Shown piece after piece: positions 11,971 through 22,193 of a DNA stretch of 64,000 nucleotides (position 1 is the first letter of the stretch; the number at the start of each line of letters is the position of its first letter). Source of the stretch: Lumnitzera littorea (lineage: Eukaryota; Streptophyta; Magnoliopsida; Myrtales; Combretaceae); the NCBI GenBank assembly GCA_024138015.1, contig JAMXBB010000009.1:42146821-42210820 (forward strand). Direction: 5' to 3'. Under the pieces are notes generated by a model, which was not told the DNA's origin, did not search any database, and saw only the letters and a program-made list of their open reading frames with translations. Both the position numbers and the translations under genes were made by a program.

Positions 11971-12059
11971 CTAATAGTACTCCCCAAGTGGTACCAGTCG
12001 GTTTCCTCGACAAAGAAATCATAGCAGTTGAGGGAAACTCTAATAAAGGAGAAGATGAT

Positions 12060-12480
12060 GACTCACCAAAATGGAAAATGTTCTTTGATGGTGTAACTAA
12101 CATGTCTGGGTGTGGAATCGAGGCAATACTAATATCCTTTGAAGGTACTTAATGCCCTGTGGCCATAAGGCTTGTTTTCTCATACACTAATAATATTACT
12201 AAGTATGAAGCATGCATCATGGGACTTAAGATGACCCTAAATAAAGACATTCAAGAATTAGAAGTGTGTCAGGACTCTTCACTCATTATTGGTCAAGCCT
12301 AGGGAGAGTACAAGACTAAAGATCCTAAGCTAGTGCCTTATCATTGGCACTTGATTGGATTGGTGAAGAATTTCAAAGAAATCACCTTCAATCATGTACC
12401 GAGGACTTAGAATCAATTTACTGATGCCTTAGCCATGCTAGCATCTACGATCCAAATATTTGGTGGAGTTAAGATTCAAT
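12060..12480 (+). pseudogene. Second RNase H (archaeal type, aRH) of element B
   Basis: After a non-conserved gap the frame reads WKMFFDGVTNMSGCGIEAIL, TNNITKYEACIMGLKM, VCQDSSLIIGQA and, at the end, FTDALAMLAST. The four acidic positions D, E, D, D of an RNase H fold are all present, and stops replace Gln codons (GQAxGEY, PRTxNQF). A second RNase H between the first one and integrase is a hallmark of the Tat lineage of plant Ty3/gypsy elements. Confidence 0.8.
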
Positions 12481-12528
12481 CTCTTACTATTGAAATTAAA
12501 GATAAGCTCACCTTCTACCAAACAATTG

Positions 12529-13770
12529 AGGGTATGAACGGCTAAAAACCGTGGCACCATGATGTTAAAACATTCCTACAACAAGGCACATACCCTAAAG
12601 AGGTCGAGAAAAAGGACAAAAAGACGATTAGGAGATTGGCCACTCAAGTCTTAGTAAGCAAGTCTACCTTATACCAATGCTCTTTTGATGGTACACTCTT
12701 AAGGTGTGTGGACAATAAGCAGGCTGAGAAGTTGATGAAAGAAGTACATGAAAGAGTATGTAGCCCTTACATGAATGGTTATATGTTGACGAAGAAAATT
12801 ATGAGGCTAGGGTATTATTGGTCAACAATGGAAAATGATTGCATTAGACACGTTAGGCATTGTCACTTATGCCAAGTTTATGCAAATAAGATAAACACCC
12901 CACCTTAGGAATTACATGCCCTCTCACTACCATGGCCTTTCTTAATGTAAGGCATAGATATCATCAGCTCGATCACTCCAAAAGCATCCAATGGGCGTTG
13001 CTTCATACTAGTCACCATCGATTACTTTAGCAAATGGATTGAAGCTTCATCTTACTCAAGCATTACTAAAGGGGTCGTAGTTAAGTTCATCAAGAGAGAC
13101 ATTTTTGCCCAATATGGGACTCTAGAAATGATCAACATTAACAATGGCACCAATCTCAACAATAAGCTCATGTTAGAATTGTGCCAACAATTCCAGATCA
13201 TTCATAGGAACTCTACTCCTTATCAACCCCTAATGAATGGAGCAGTTGAAGTAGCCAACAAAAACCTCAAAAGAATAAATGAAAAAATGGTTGTCACATA
13301 TAAGGACTGGCATTAGATGTTACCCTTCGCACTCATGGCCTATCGAACTTCCATCAGAACGTTGATTGGGGCAACATAGTACTCTTTAGTATACATCACT
13401 GAAGCAGTGTTACTAGTAGAGGTTAAGATCCTATTGCTTAGGGTGCTATCAAAAACTTAGTTGGATTTGATTGACGAAAGGAGATTGACAGTCCTATGTC
13501 ATAATCAGTGTTATCAGAAAAGAATGGGTCAGGCCTTCAACGAAAGGGTATGACCTTAGAACTTTAAAGAAGGAAATTTGGTGTTAAGAAAAGCTCTCCC
13601 CAATGCACATGACTCCAAAGGGAAATTTTCTCCCAATTACGGAGGTCCTTATGTTGTGAAGCGAGTATTACTAGGAGGGGTTTTGATTTTGTGTCCCAAA
13701 TGGATGGTCTAGATTTGACAGATCCTGTAAATGCCAGTGCTGTAAAATTGTATTATCCATAGAAGTCAGT
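12529..13770 (+). pseudogene. Integrase of element B
   Basis: The N-terminal zinc-binding domain shows HERVCSPYMNGYML, RLGYYWSTM and HVRHCHLCQVYANK (about 12750-12890). The catalytic core shows GIDIISSITP, TIDYFSKWIEA (first Asp), FAQYGTLEMININNGT (second Asp apparently changed to Asn), a HRNSTPYQPLMNGAVEVANKN segment (Glu of the core present) and LPFALMAYRTS. The C-terminal part has EGNLVLRKALP and a GPYVVKRV segment (about 13570-13670). Six or more stops interrupt it. It would insert the cDNA into the genome. Confidence 0.85.
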
Positions 13771-14418
13771 GGAAATTTTACTCAAAACACAAAAATGCTA
13801 GTCATTATGGCCTAATTCTCATTATCTATAAGCAAATTTAGTATCTTTGGTAATCATCATCATTGGAATAATCACCCTCTCCATGGAATGGTCCAATTCC
13901 CTTTACTCCATTTAATAGAACCCATATACTACAAACACGAGAGGAGTTAAGGAATGAGAACTAAAACATTGATAATTAACAAAATTCTTTAAAATATTTT
14001 ATTATGGATTGATCCCCCTCAATAGGGAGTTTTATTGTCTATTTTTTAGGAGAATGCAAAACTCGAGTAAGTAATTGTGGCAAGTGTTTGTTAGTCAAGA
14101 ATAAGGCTTTTGGTTCATAAAAGTTTCAAAGAAATAAAAATATTAAGTGGCTTTCTGTATCGGATTTCATTTCCATGATTTCTCTAAAAGAATTGGCAAA
14201 CTCTCAAATGTTTTGCATCAAGAACTTCTAAGTCAATAACAAAGGACTAAAACATGAGCTAATTATCTCTAATGGGGCTTTTAAAAAAGGTTTGATTGTT
14301 TGGGCGCTATTGATAAAGACCAGGTAAGTAGTCCATAAGGTATTCACTTTCTGCATTTAATGTTTAACCAACCTTAGAAAATAGGATCTTAACTCAATTC
14401 ATCCTTCCCAGTATTCTC
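13771..14418 (+). other. Proximal 3' untranslated region of element B
   Basis: No coding similarity. The stretch lies between the integrase and the tandem repeats. Confidence 0.5.
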
Positions 14419-14530
14419 TTAAGAAGCCTATAGGTACTTCCACTCTGTTCACCAAATTTTTCTTAAACAAGCCCATAGGGCATTTCCCCTCTGTTCACCA
14501 AGTTTCGTAGGGCACTTCTCTTCATTGGTT
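14419..14530 (+). repeat. Short tandem repeats (about 45 bp, about 2.5 copies) in element B 3' region
   Basis: The core CACTCTGTTCACCAA / CCCTCTGTTCACCAAG, together with AAGCC(C/T)ATAGG, recurs at about 45-bp spacing. A third partial copy starts GTAGGGCACTTCTC. It directly precedes the larger minisatellite but has a different sequence. Confidence 0.55.
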
Positions 14531-14539
14531 CCATAAGGT

Positions 14540-16300
14540 ACAATAATAAGACCAATTTTAGGTTTGCTAGTCCCCAGGAGACATACCCACCCAAGTTAGT
14601 GAGCCGAGTAAGGTACAACCAGGTTTTATATCTATCCCATTTTAAGGTTTCTAGTCCTCGAGAGATGCTCCCACCTAAGTTAGCGAGCTTAGTAAGGTAC
14701 AACTAGGTTTTAGACCAATCCCAATTTAGGGTTCCTAATCCCCGAGAGATGCTCCTGCCTAGGTCAGTAAGCTTAGCAAGGAACGACCAAGTTTTAGATC
14801 AATCCCAATTTATGGTTGCTAGTCCCCAAGAGACGCTCCCACCTAGGTTAGTGAGCCTAATGAGGTATGATGAGTTTTTAGATCGATCCTAGTTTAAGGT
14901 TACTTATCCTCAAGAGATGTTCCCACTTAGGTTAGTAAGCCTAGTAAGGTACGACCAAGTTTTAGATCAATCCTAGTTTAGGGTTGCTAGTCCTGGAGAG
15001 ATGCTCTCGCCTAAGTTAATGAGCTTAGTGAGGTACAACCAGGTTTTAGATTGAGCCCATTTTAAGGTTACTAGTCTTAGAGAAACGCCCCCACCTGGGT
15101 TACTAAACATAATGAGGAATGACTAGGTTTTAGATCAATCCTGGTTTAGGGTTGCTAGTCCCCAAGAGACGCTCTCGCCTAGGTTAGTGAGCCTAGTGAG
15201 GCATGACTAGGTTTTAGATTGAGCCTAGTTAAGGGTTACTAGCCTTTAAGAGAAGCTCCGTCCTAGGTTAGTGAGCCTAGTGAGGTACGACTAGGTTTTA
15301 GATCGATCCCATTTGAGGGTTGCTAGTCCCCGAAAGACTCTCCTGCTTAGGTTAGTGAGCTTAATGAGGCATGACCAGGTTTTAGATAGATCCTAGTTTA
15401 GGATTGGTAGTCCCCAAGAGACGCCCGTACCCAAGTTATTGATTCTAGTGAGGCATGACTAGGTTTTAGATCGATCCCATTTTAAGGTTGCTAGTTCTTG
15501 AGAGACACTCCCACTTAGGTTAGTGAGCTTAGTAAGGTAGGACTAGATTTTAGATTGATCCCATTTTAGGGTTGCTAGTCTTCGAGAGATGCTCCTACCT
15601 AGGTTAGAGTTGCTAGTCCTCGAGAGACATGACTATGTTTTAGATCAATCCCAATTTAGAGTTGTTAGTCCTCAAGAGACAATCCTACTTAGGTTACTAA
15701 GCCTAGTGAGGCATGACTAGGTTTTAAATCGAGCCCAGTTTAGGATTACTAGTCCTTAAGAGACACTGCTACCTAGGTTAGTGAGCTTAGTGAGGCATAA
15801 CTATGTTTTAGATAGATCCCAATTTAGGGTTGCTAATTCCTAAGATATGCTCCTACCTAAGTTAGTGAGCCTAGAGAGTTATGACTAGGTTTTAGATTAA
15901 GCCCAGTTTAGGGTTTCTAATCCTTAAGAGAAGCTCCTGCCTAGTTTAGTGAGCTTATTGAGGTACGACTAGGTTTTAGATCGTACCTAGTTTAGGATTG
16001 CTAGTCCCCTAAAGACATTCCTACCTAGGTTAGTAAGCTTAATGAGGCACAACTAAGGTTTAGATTAAGCCCAGTTTAGGGCTGCTAATCTCTACAAGAA
16101 GCTCCCACCTAAGTTAGTGAGCCTTATGAGGTACCACTAGGTTTTAGATTGATCTAAATTTAGGGTTGGTAGTCCTCGAAAGATGCTCCCACTTAGATTA
16201 GTGAGTTTGGTAAGGCATGACCAGGTTTTAGATCAATTCTGCCTATCCCTTAGAGACACTCTTACTTAGGTTAGTAAGCCTCGAGAGGCATAACTAGGTT
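14540..16300 (+). repeat. 84-bp minisatellite in the 3' untranslated region of element B, about 20 copies
   Basis: Each unit contains, in order, AGGTTTTAGATCGATCCCA, TTTAGGGTTGCTAGTCC, GAGAGATGCTCCCACC and TAGGTTAGTGAGCCTAGTG. The GTTTTAGA block recurs about every 80-90 bp, near 14710, 14790, 14870, 14950, 15040, 15125 and so on to 16230. Units differ by many substitutions and a few indels. The hypervariable 3' untranslated region of Tat-lineage elements is a known place for such arrays, which can seed independent satellite DNA. Confidence 0.9.
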
Positions 16301-16414
16301 TCTTTTCTTAATCCAAATCGATCTTAGGGTAGCTATTTTATTGATTTAAAGTCATCTTAAGGGCAAAAATAATGTCTCTTTGTCTTTGTGGCAAAGTTTT
16401 GTTCAAACTTTGCT

Positions 16415-16429
16415 ATAAAGAGGGGCAAC
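16415..16429 (+). other. Polypurine tract of element B
   Basis: ATAAAGAGGGGCAAC lies directly before the 3' LTR start. It is the usual primer site for plus-strand DNA synthesis. Confidence 0.7.
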
Positions 16430-19040
16430 TATAGACACCCAATTTTTACCCCCTTTATTTTTATTTTTTATATAGGCTTTAAATTAGGAAAAACATAAAA
16501 AAAAAAAAGGAAATTAAAGAAAACCCAAAAATTAAGAAATATAGAAAAAATAAGAATTTTAGGAAAATACAAAAAATAAGAAAAAGCATAAAAAATAAGA
16601 AAATTGGATAAGAAACAATTGAGAAATTTAAAAAATAAGGAAATTTGGAAAAAGAAGTTAGAAAATTGAAAAATTACAAAAAATTTGAAAAATTGAAAAA
16701 ATAAAAGATTTTAGAAAATAACATTTTATTAAGGAAAATTTTTATTTTTAATTTAGGTTTAGAAGTTGGGCTGTTGAACTTGGGATTAGATTTAAATCTA
16801 GCCTAGGCTAACCGAGTTGCACATATGGACAAGGTACATGCCAACGACTTAACGGATAAGTATATGGATATTTGCATTGAGTTTGAGTATGAGGTCTTAG
16901 GTTCAAATCTTCGTAAAGGTGGGGAGGCCTTTTTATTTTTGTTAACTAGTATACTAACATGTGTCAAGATATCATTACACTACGTATCCTGACATGTGAC
17001 ATTGTCAGGTTGGATGACCTTGCTAACATAACATTACATGGCATCCACATGGCATACCACGTTAGCACTTTTCCTCTCTTTCCTTCATTTTTCCCTAGAA
17101 TTACAGCACTTTCCTCCTTGGGTAGCTACCTTTGACTCGATTTTTGAATCGCTTTTCATCACAATTTCACTAAATCAATGGGGAAATTGCAAACTAGACA
17201 TAGCCTACTGTAATTCGCAAAAGAAACAAGTTTAGATTCAGTCAAAAACCTATTCAAATTAAGCTTCAAAGATTAGGAAAAAACTAAAAATTCGACCATT
17301 CTCATTAACTCTGATCCGAGCTTTCCATTGTTTTTAGGTTGAATTCGACTATAAAATGGTCTTAGGGGATGTTCCCGAACACATACAACCACCTACAACC
17401 TTTAGAATCAACTCCCAAGCTCTCTTTCTCTCTCTTACGGCTCTCTTTCTCTCTCTAAACCTATACTCTCTCTCTCTCTTTAAATCTATTTGTACCGTGC
17501 TCTCCACTACCAGCCACTACCCTCACTAGTTTCCCTACACCATCAGCTCCCCAACTTAACTCCTCTCAACATATATCATGCCCCTTAGTGATGCCACTAA
17601 TCTTACCGCCACCTAACCCGAACCACTGAACCCCTTCTCATTGAACCACCATCTCCTGCCACTTTTACCCTAAATCGATCATATGGCTAAACTCCTAACT
17701 ACCTTAAACCATCAACCCAACCACTCATTCATGCCCAGCCATCAACCACGACCACTACCTAAGACTACCATTAGCCACCACTTCAAACCACCTTTGACTA
17801 TCACGATACTTAGCTTACCCCCCTAATCCCCAATAAAAAACATATGAAACACTCTTCTCCCCCTTGATTTGGCTATAAAATCGAGCATAACCGATCTCCG
17901 TAGTCGCTGCTTTTTCTCCTTCAACTGCGACCTAACCAACCCGACTCAATCCGAGCTCTAACCCAACTCTCAGACTCGAGCCCCAACCGGTGGACCTACT
18001 CGACCGACTCGTGCCTTTTTGCTGGTCCAAACAAAATCTAATCTAAGTAGAATTTTTTTTTAATTTATTTATTTGTTTAATTCTTTTATTCATTTATCTA
18101 TGTAAATGTAATCAAATTAAAAATAAAAAGAAGAAAAGAAAAAGGAAAAGAAAGAAAAGAAAAAAGAAAAAGGAAAAAAAACAAAAAAGTGATGAGTAAA
18201 TTTATTTTACTTTATTTCTTTATTTTTAGTTTAATAGATAAAATATAATAAGTAATAAATAAATAAGGTGATATAATAAAAACAAAATAAAATAAGTAGG
18301 GTAGGGAATAAAATTTTTTTATCACTTAGAAAAAACGTCTTTTTTAAAAAATAAATAAATAAAAATAAAAATGAAAATGAATTAACCCTTTATAAAATAA
18401 GGGCCCTTTTAGATTTTTTAAAAATAAAAATTTCAATTTAGGACTTTCATTTTTTAGAAATTTCCTTAAATAAACCGAATTGAACTAAAAACATAAATTT
18501 GACATGCTTTTCCAAATTAAAATCAATTTAACACACTAAAGTATGTTTGATCCCGAATAGTGGGTACGTAGGTACCTATAAGGTGATGATAAAAATTAAA
18601 AAAACTAATTTCCATTTTCTTTAGTTTAGATTATTTTATTTATTCAATTAGAGTAACCAATAATCAAGTTTTGTCTTTCAAAATTAAAAAAGTGATTTTT
18701 AAGTTTAATTCTAATTTTGGAAAGTCAATAGTAATAGTAAGAGTTTAAAAGTCCTAAACCTCGGATCTAGATTCTCTGGTTTCAAAAACCGTTTTGTAAA
18801 ATTGGTTTTAATTATTAGACTAATGGCTAAGTTATATCCAATCCACTCAATTCGTTATAACTTAACTATTTTTCCAGACTCTGGTCAAGTGGCGACTCTA
18901 AAGTTGTTTTCAAAATGAAAGGAAACGGTTTTCTTTAAACCTTAGTCGATGATTGGTATTAAATGGGTGAGGTATAATACTGATCAATTTAAAGAACACC
19001 TAATTTTATAAGAGAACTAATGGAAAGGAAGGTGAAAAAT
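16430..19040 (+). repeat. 3' LTR of element B
   Basis: It starts TATAGACACCCAATTTTTAC, a G-to-A form of the TGTAGACACCC start common in this lineage. It runs through an A-rich block (16490-16700), the TATA box, CT repeats and the A/T-rich U5. From 16654 onward it pairs with the 5' LTR. Element A coding sequence resumes near 19040 (KNEAQQFLLE). The end is uncertain by about 10 bp. Confidence 0.85.
17350..17356 (+). promoter_or_regulatory. TATA box of element B 3' LTR
   Basis: TATAAAA, aligned with 3447-3453 of the 5' LTR. CT repeats follow at 17418-17482. Confidence 0.55.
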
Positions 19041-20440
19041 GAGGCTCAACAGTTTCTATTAGAGTAAAAGAAGCAAGGTAAACTACCTCTAGAAGTAAGA
19101 GAGTTGCTGAATGAATATGCCAATCTGTTCCTAAAATAGTTGCCCAAAGGGTTGCCCCTTATCTAAAGCATAGAACATTTCATTGACCTAATACCCAATG
19201 TCACCCTACCGAATAAGCTAGCTTATCAGATGAGTCCCGAACAAGCTTCTAGGCTCCAACGATAAGTCAATGAGTTGTTAGAGAGAAGGTATGTTAAGGA
19301 AAGTCTTAACCCTTGTGCTATTTTAGTGCTTCTAGTATCAAAAAAGGATGGTACTTAGCGAATGTGTGTTGAAAATTAAGTAGTGGACAAGATAGCAATC
19401 AAATACAGGTATCCTATGCCTAGGTTGGAAGACATGCTTGATGAATTAAGTGGAGCTAAGATCTTCGAAAAGTTTGATTTGAAGTCTGGCTACCATTAAA
19501 TTCGCATGAGGATAACAGATGAACAGAAGATTGCATTCAAAACTTGGCATAGACTCTACGAGTGGATGTTCATGCCATTTAGCTTATTACATGCCCTGAG
19601 CACTTTCATGCGACTGATGAACCATATACTAAGAAATCTACTAGGGAAGTGTGTCATAATGTACTTTCATGACATCCTAACATATAGTGCCAACATGTCA
19701 AGTCATTGTGAACATCTCCATACCGTATTAGATGTCTTCCGTGCTAAGAGGTTATTTGGCAATCTTAAGAACTGTTGCTTTTGCTAGGAGGAAGTCATGT
19801 TCCTAAGTTCTATAGTAAGTTGGGGAGGCTTATGAGTAGATGACAAGAAGAAATGAGCAATTGTTAAGTGGACAACACCTACTACTTGTACCAAGTTGAG
19901 GAGTTTCATTGGACTGGCATCATTCTACAAAGGGTTTGTAAAGAATTTTAGCACCCTCACTGCACCCCTTATTAAGCTGACAAAGAAGAATACTGACTTT
20001 AGATAAGGAGAAATAGTAGAGAGAAGCTTTGTTGAGGTGAAGGAAAGATTAAGCTCCACTCTTATACTATCTTTGTCTAACTTCAAGAAGGTATTTGAGC
20101 TAGAATGTGAAGGCTGTCTTAATGTAGGAAGGCTGACCAATCACTTACTATAGTGAGAAGCTTAGGAGACCTCAACTGAACTATTCTATGTATGACAAAG
20201 AACTCATAGCACTCATCTTGGCACTCCATGTATGGTAGCATTATCTACTACCGAAAGAATTTGTCGTCTATATTGACCATAAGTCTTTGAGGTATCTCTA
20301 AAGTCAAACCAAGTTATCGAAGCGGTAAACGAGGTGTGTTGAGTTCCTTAAGGGATTCAATTTTGTAATAAAATACAAGCAAAGAAAGAGTAATGTGGTT
20401 ACAGATACTCTTTCAAGGAGACATGTGCTCTTAACTAAAC
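19041..20440 (+). pseudogene. pol: Reverse transcriptase and RNase H of element A
   Basis: The frame resumes after element B with VRELLNEYANLF, then LPKGLP, SIEHFIDLIPN, VNELLERRYVKESLNPCA, YRYPMPRLEDMLDEL and FEKFDLKSGYH. The catalytic box reads YFHDIL (19662-19673), so the first Asp of the usual Y-x-D-D has become His. The thumb and connection read LRSFIGLASFYKGFVKNFS (about 19890-19945). RNase H is only recognisable by segments near 20150-20420 (KELIALILAL-like, then VTDTLSRR). At least ten stops, mostly TAG/TAA, interrupt it. Confidence 0.8.
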
Positions 20441-20499
20441 AATAGACCAAATTGTTTAGGTTTACGAGCATTTAGGAACAGTACTCTAGGGATCCATAC

Positions 20500-21253
20500 T
20501 TCGAACCCATACTTGTACGGTGCACCAATGGAAGGACAGTAGAAGAATACCATATGGAAGATGGATACTTATTCCATTGAGGGAAATTGTACGTGCCGAC
20601 CTATTCACTAAGGGAGTTACTGATCAAGGAAGCCTATAGTAAAGGACTCCTTGGGCATTTTGGGGAGAAAAGGACGTATGAGCTGCTAAGTGGTCATTTC
20701 TTCTAGCCAAGAATGAGACGAGATGTATACTAAGTTGTTGAAGGCTATGCCATGTGCAAGAGGGCTAAATGCCAAGTCGAACAAGGAAAAGTAATGCCTT
20801 TGCCTATTTTGACGAGACCATGGACTAAGTTAAGCATAGATTTAGTTCTCGGTTTACCAAAAACTACCCAAGGCAAAGATTCTGTAATGGTTGTCATCGA
20901 TGGATTTTGTAAGATGTTACACTTTGTGCCTTACTCAAAGACTAATAATGCTTTGGCTATTGCTTCTCTTTTTTTACAAGAAATTATTCGGTTACACGGT
21001 TTATCAAGAAGTGTAGTATTAGACAAAGACCCAAAGTCTTGATCCATTTCTAGAGAACTTTATGGCGATGGATGGGGACTAAACTACTATTTAGCACTTC
21101 CTATCACTACCAAATAGATAGCCAAACAGAGGTAGTCAATCGTATTTTAGGATCGTTGCTCTAAGCTATAGTAGGTAAGAACTTGACTTATTGGGATGCC
21201 TGTTTATAGTCAGTTTTTGCTCATCTAATATACTTGTTCATTCAGCTACCAAT
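20500..21253 (+). pseudogene. Integrase of element A, N-terminal and core part
   Basis: The zinc domain has LLGHFGEKRTYELLSGHFF, with frame noise, and EGYAMCKRAKCQ, where the first Cys of the Cys pair is Tyr. The core has WTKLSIDLVLGLPKT (first Asp), VVIDGFCKMLHFVPY, VVLDKDPK (second Asp) and an out-of-frame QTEVVNR (Glu). After YWDACL the frame shifts and a fragment VHSATNR is seen at about 21230-21253. Beyond that, homology is lost until 21672. Confidence 0.75.
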
Positions 21254-21353
21254 AGGCTAGGTAATTGAATCTCTCGACGGACTACTGGATAGATGACACA
21301 TGATGTTTCTATTGAGTAGCATAAATGCGTTCTTGGTTTGAATTCAAGTCCAT

Positions 21354-21407
21354 AGGGAGAACGGTTATCATAAGCACAATTATTTTACATAACCGCTTGC
21401 TCTCCCT
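21354..21407. repeat. Imperfect hairpin in the integrase interruption
   Basis: AGGGAGAACGGTTAT (21354-21368) can pair with ATAACCG (21389-21395) plus TCTCCCT (21401-21407), with a small bulge and a 20-base loop. It lies in the 21254-21410 stretch, which matches neither the integrase nor the S1 LTR. Confidence 0.45.
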
Positions 21408-21410
21408 ACA

Positions 21411-21671
21411 TGTTAGGGAAGATGTCAAATCAAGAAGCCTCTACATGTCTTAACAATTATTCTAACAACTACCTTAGACACTATAACCTCCTATAAGTAC
21501 TGGAAAGAAACTTTATAAGGGCTCTCTAACACTTTACTTACTCATATATTTTCCATATAAAGTCACCCTACTAACTTAGGCATCGAAGTATCCATACCAG
21601 ACTGGCCTCGGTACTAAGCATTTCACTTTCTTTTGTAGGATTTTCCTTCATCCCAAAATTTACCAACAACA
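21411..21671 (+). mobile_element. Short LTR (S1 family, copy 1) inside element A integrase
   Basis: The stretch begins TGTTAGGGAAG and ends CCAACAACA. Inside are a TATA-like TATAAGTA (21492-21499), a GGGCTCTCTAACAC block and a CTTAGGCATCGAAG block. The same order of blocks is seen at 32341-32821. It has the look of a solo LTR or of a terminal-repeat miniature element. I see no primer binding site or internal domain, and the left border is uncertain. Confidence 0.45.
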
Positions 21672-22185
21672 ATGTTTGTTTGCCCATGGTCGAATTCATT
21701 TACAACCGAACAGTACATTGCACCACTAAACAAACCCCCTTTGAAGTTGTCTATGGTTTTAATCTTGAGTTACCCTTTGATCATACCCTTGTACCTATAT
21801 CTAAGAAAGAAGACCGTGATGCAAGAGTTGATACCTAGTCCTTAAACACATCTACAACAAAGTTACCGAATAGATTAACTAAGCTGCCAAACGAATGAGA
21901 GAGAATGCCAAGGGTAGGATGACGAAACAGTTTCAACCTAGAGACTTGATATGGCTACACTTGAGCAAGGAAAGACTTCTGAGCAAGAGGAGGAATAAGC
22001 TATCTTCATGGGCTAAAGGACCCTTTAGAGTCCTCTAGAAAACCAATAACAATGCCGATAGATTGGAGCTACATGAAGATTATGGGGTTTTGGACACGTT
22101 CAACATTGCTGACCTCAGTCCATATCACTTTGATGAAGAGTTGAACGAAGACCAGTCAGATTTGATCCTAAATCCAAATCAACCC
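21672..22185 (+). pseudogene. Integrase of element A, C-terminal part
   Basis: The frame reads MVEFIYNRTVHCTTKQTPFE, then VVYGFNLELPFDHTLVP, RMTKQFQPRDLIWLHLSK, SSWAKGPFRVL, NNADRLELHEDYGVLDTF and NIADLSPYHFDEEL. These are the end of the catalytic core, the GPY/F-type module and the chromovirus tail. It partly repeats sequence already present before the interruption (VHSATNR and VHCTTKQ are equivalent positions). Confidence 0.75.
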
Positions 22186-22193
22186 AAAGGGAA
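22186..22193 (+). other. Polypurine tract of element A
   Basis: AAAGGGAA immediately precedes the TGATTGGAAT start of the 3' LTR. Confidence 0.7.

Larger units (their letters stand above)
2707..19040 (+). mobile_element. Element B: Tat/Ogre-type Ty3/gypsy retrotransposon nested in element A
   Basis: B has long LTRs (2707-about 5033, truncated, and 16430-about 19040), an additional DUF7745-like ORF before gag, a Tat-type gag, protease, RT, RNase H, a second RNase H and integrase, then a 3' untranslated region with tandem repeats and a polypurine tract. An extra ORF1, dual RNase H domains and a repeat-bearing 3' region are known marks of the Tat/Ogre lineage. It interrupts A between protease and RT. 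By eye the LTRs differ by about 15 percent over a 300-bp sample. All ORFs carry stops. Confidence 0.9.

Noticed and set aside
14540..16300. CRISPR-like array because of regular spacing.
   Set aside because: The whole 84-bp unit repeats with no unique spacers, and the context is a plant retrotransposon 3' region.
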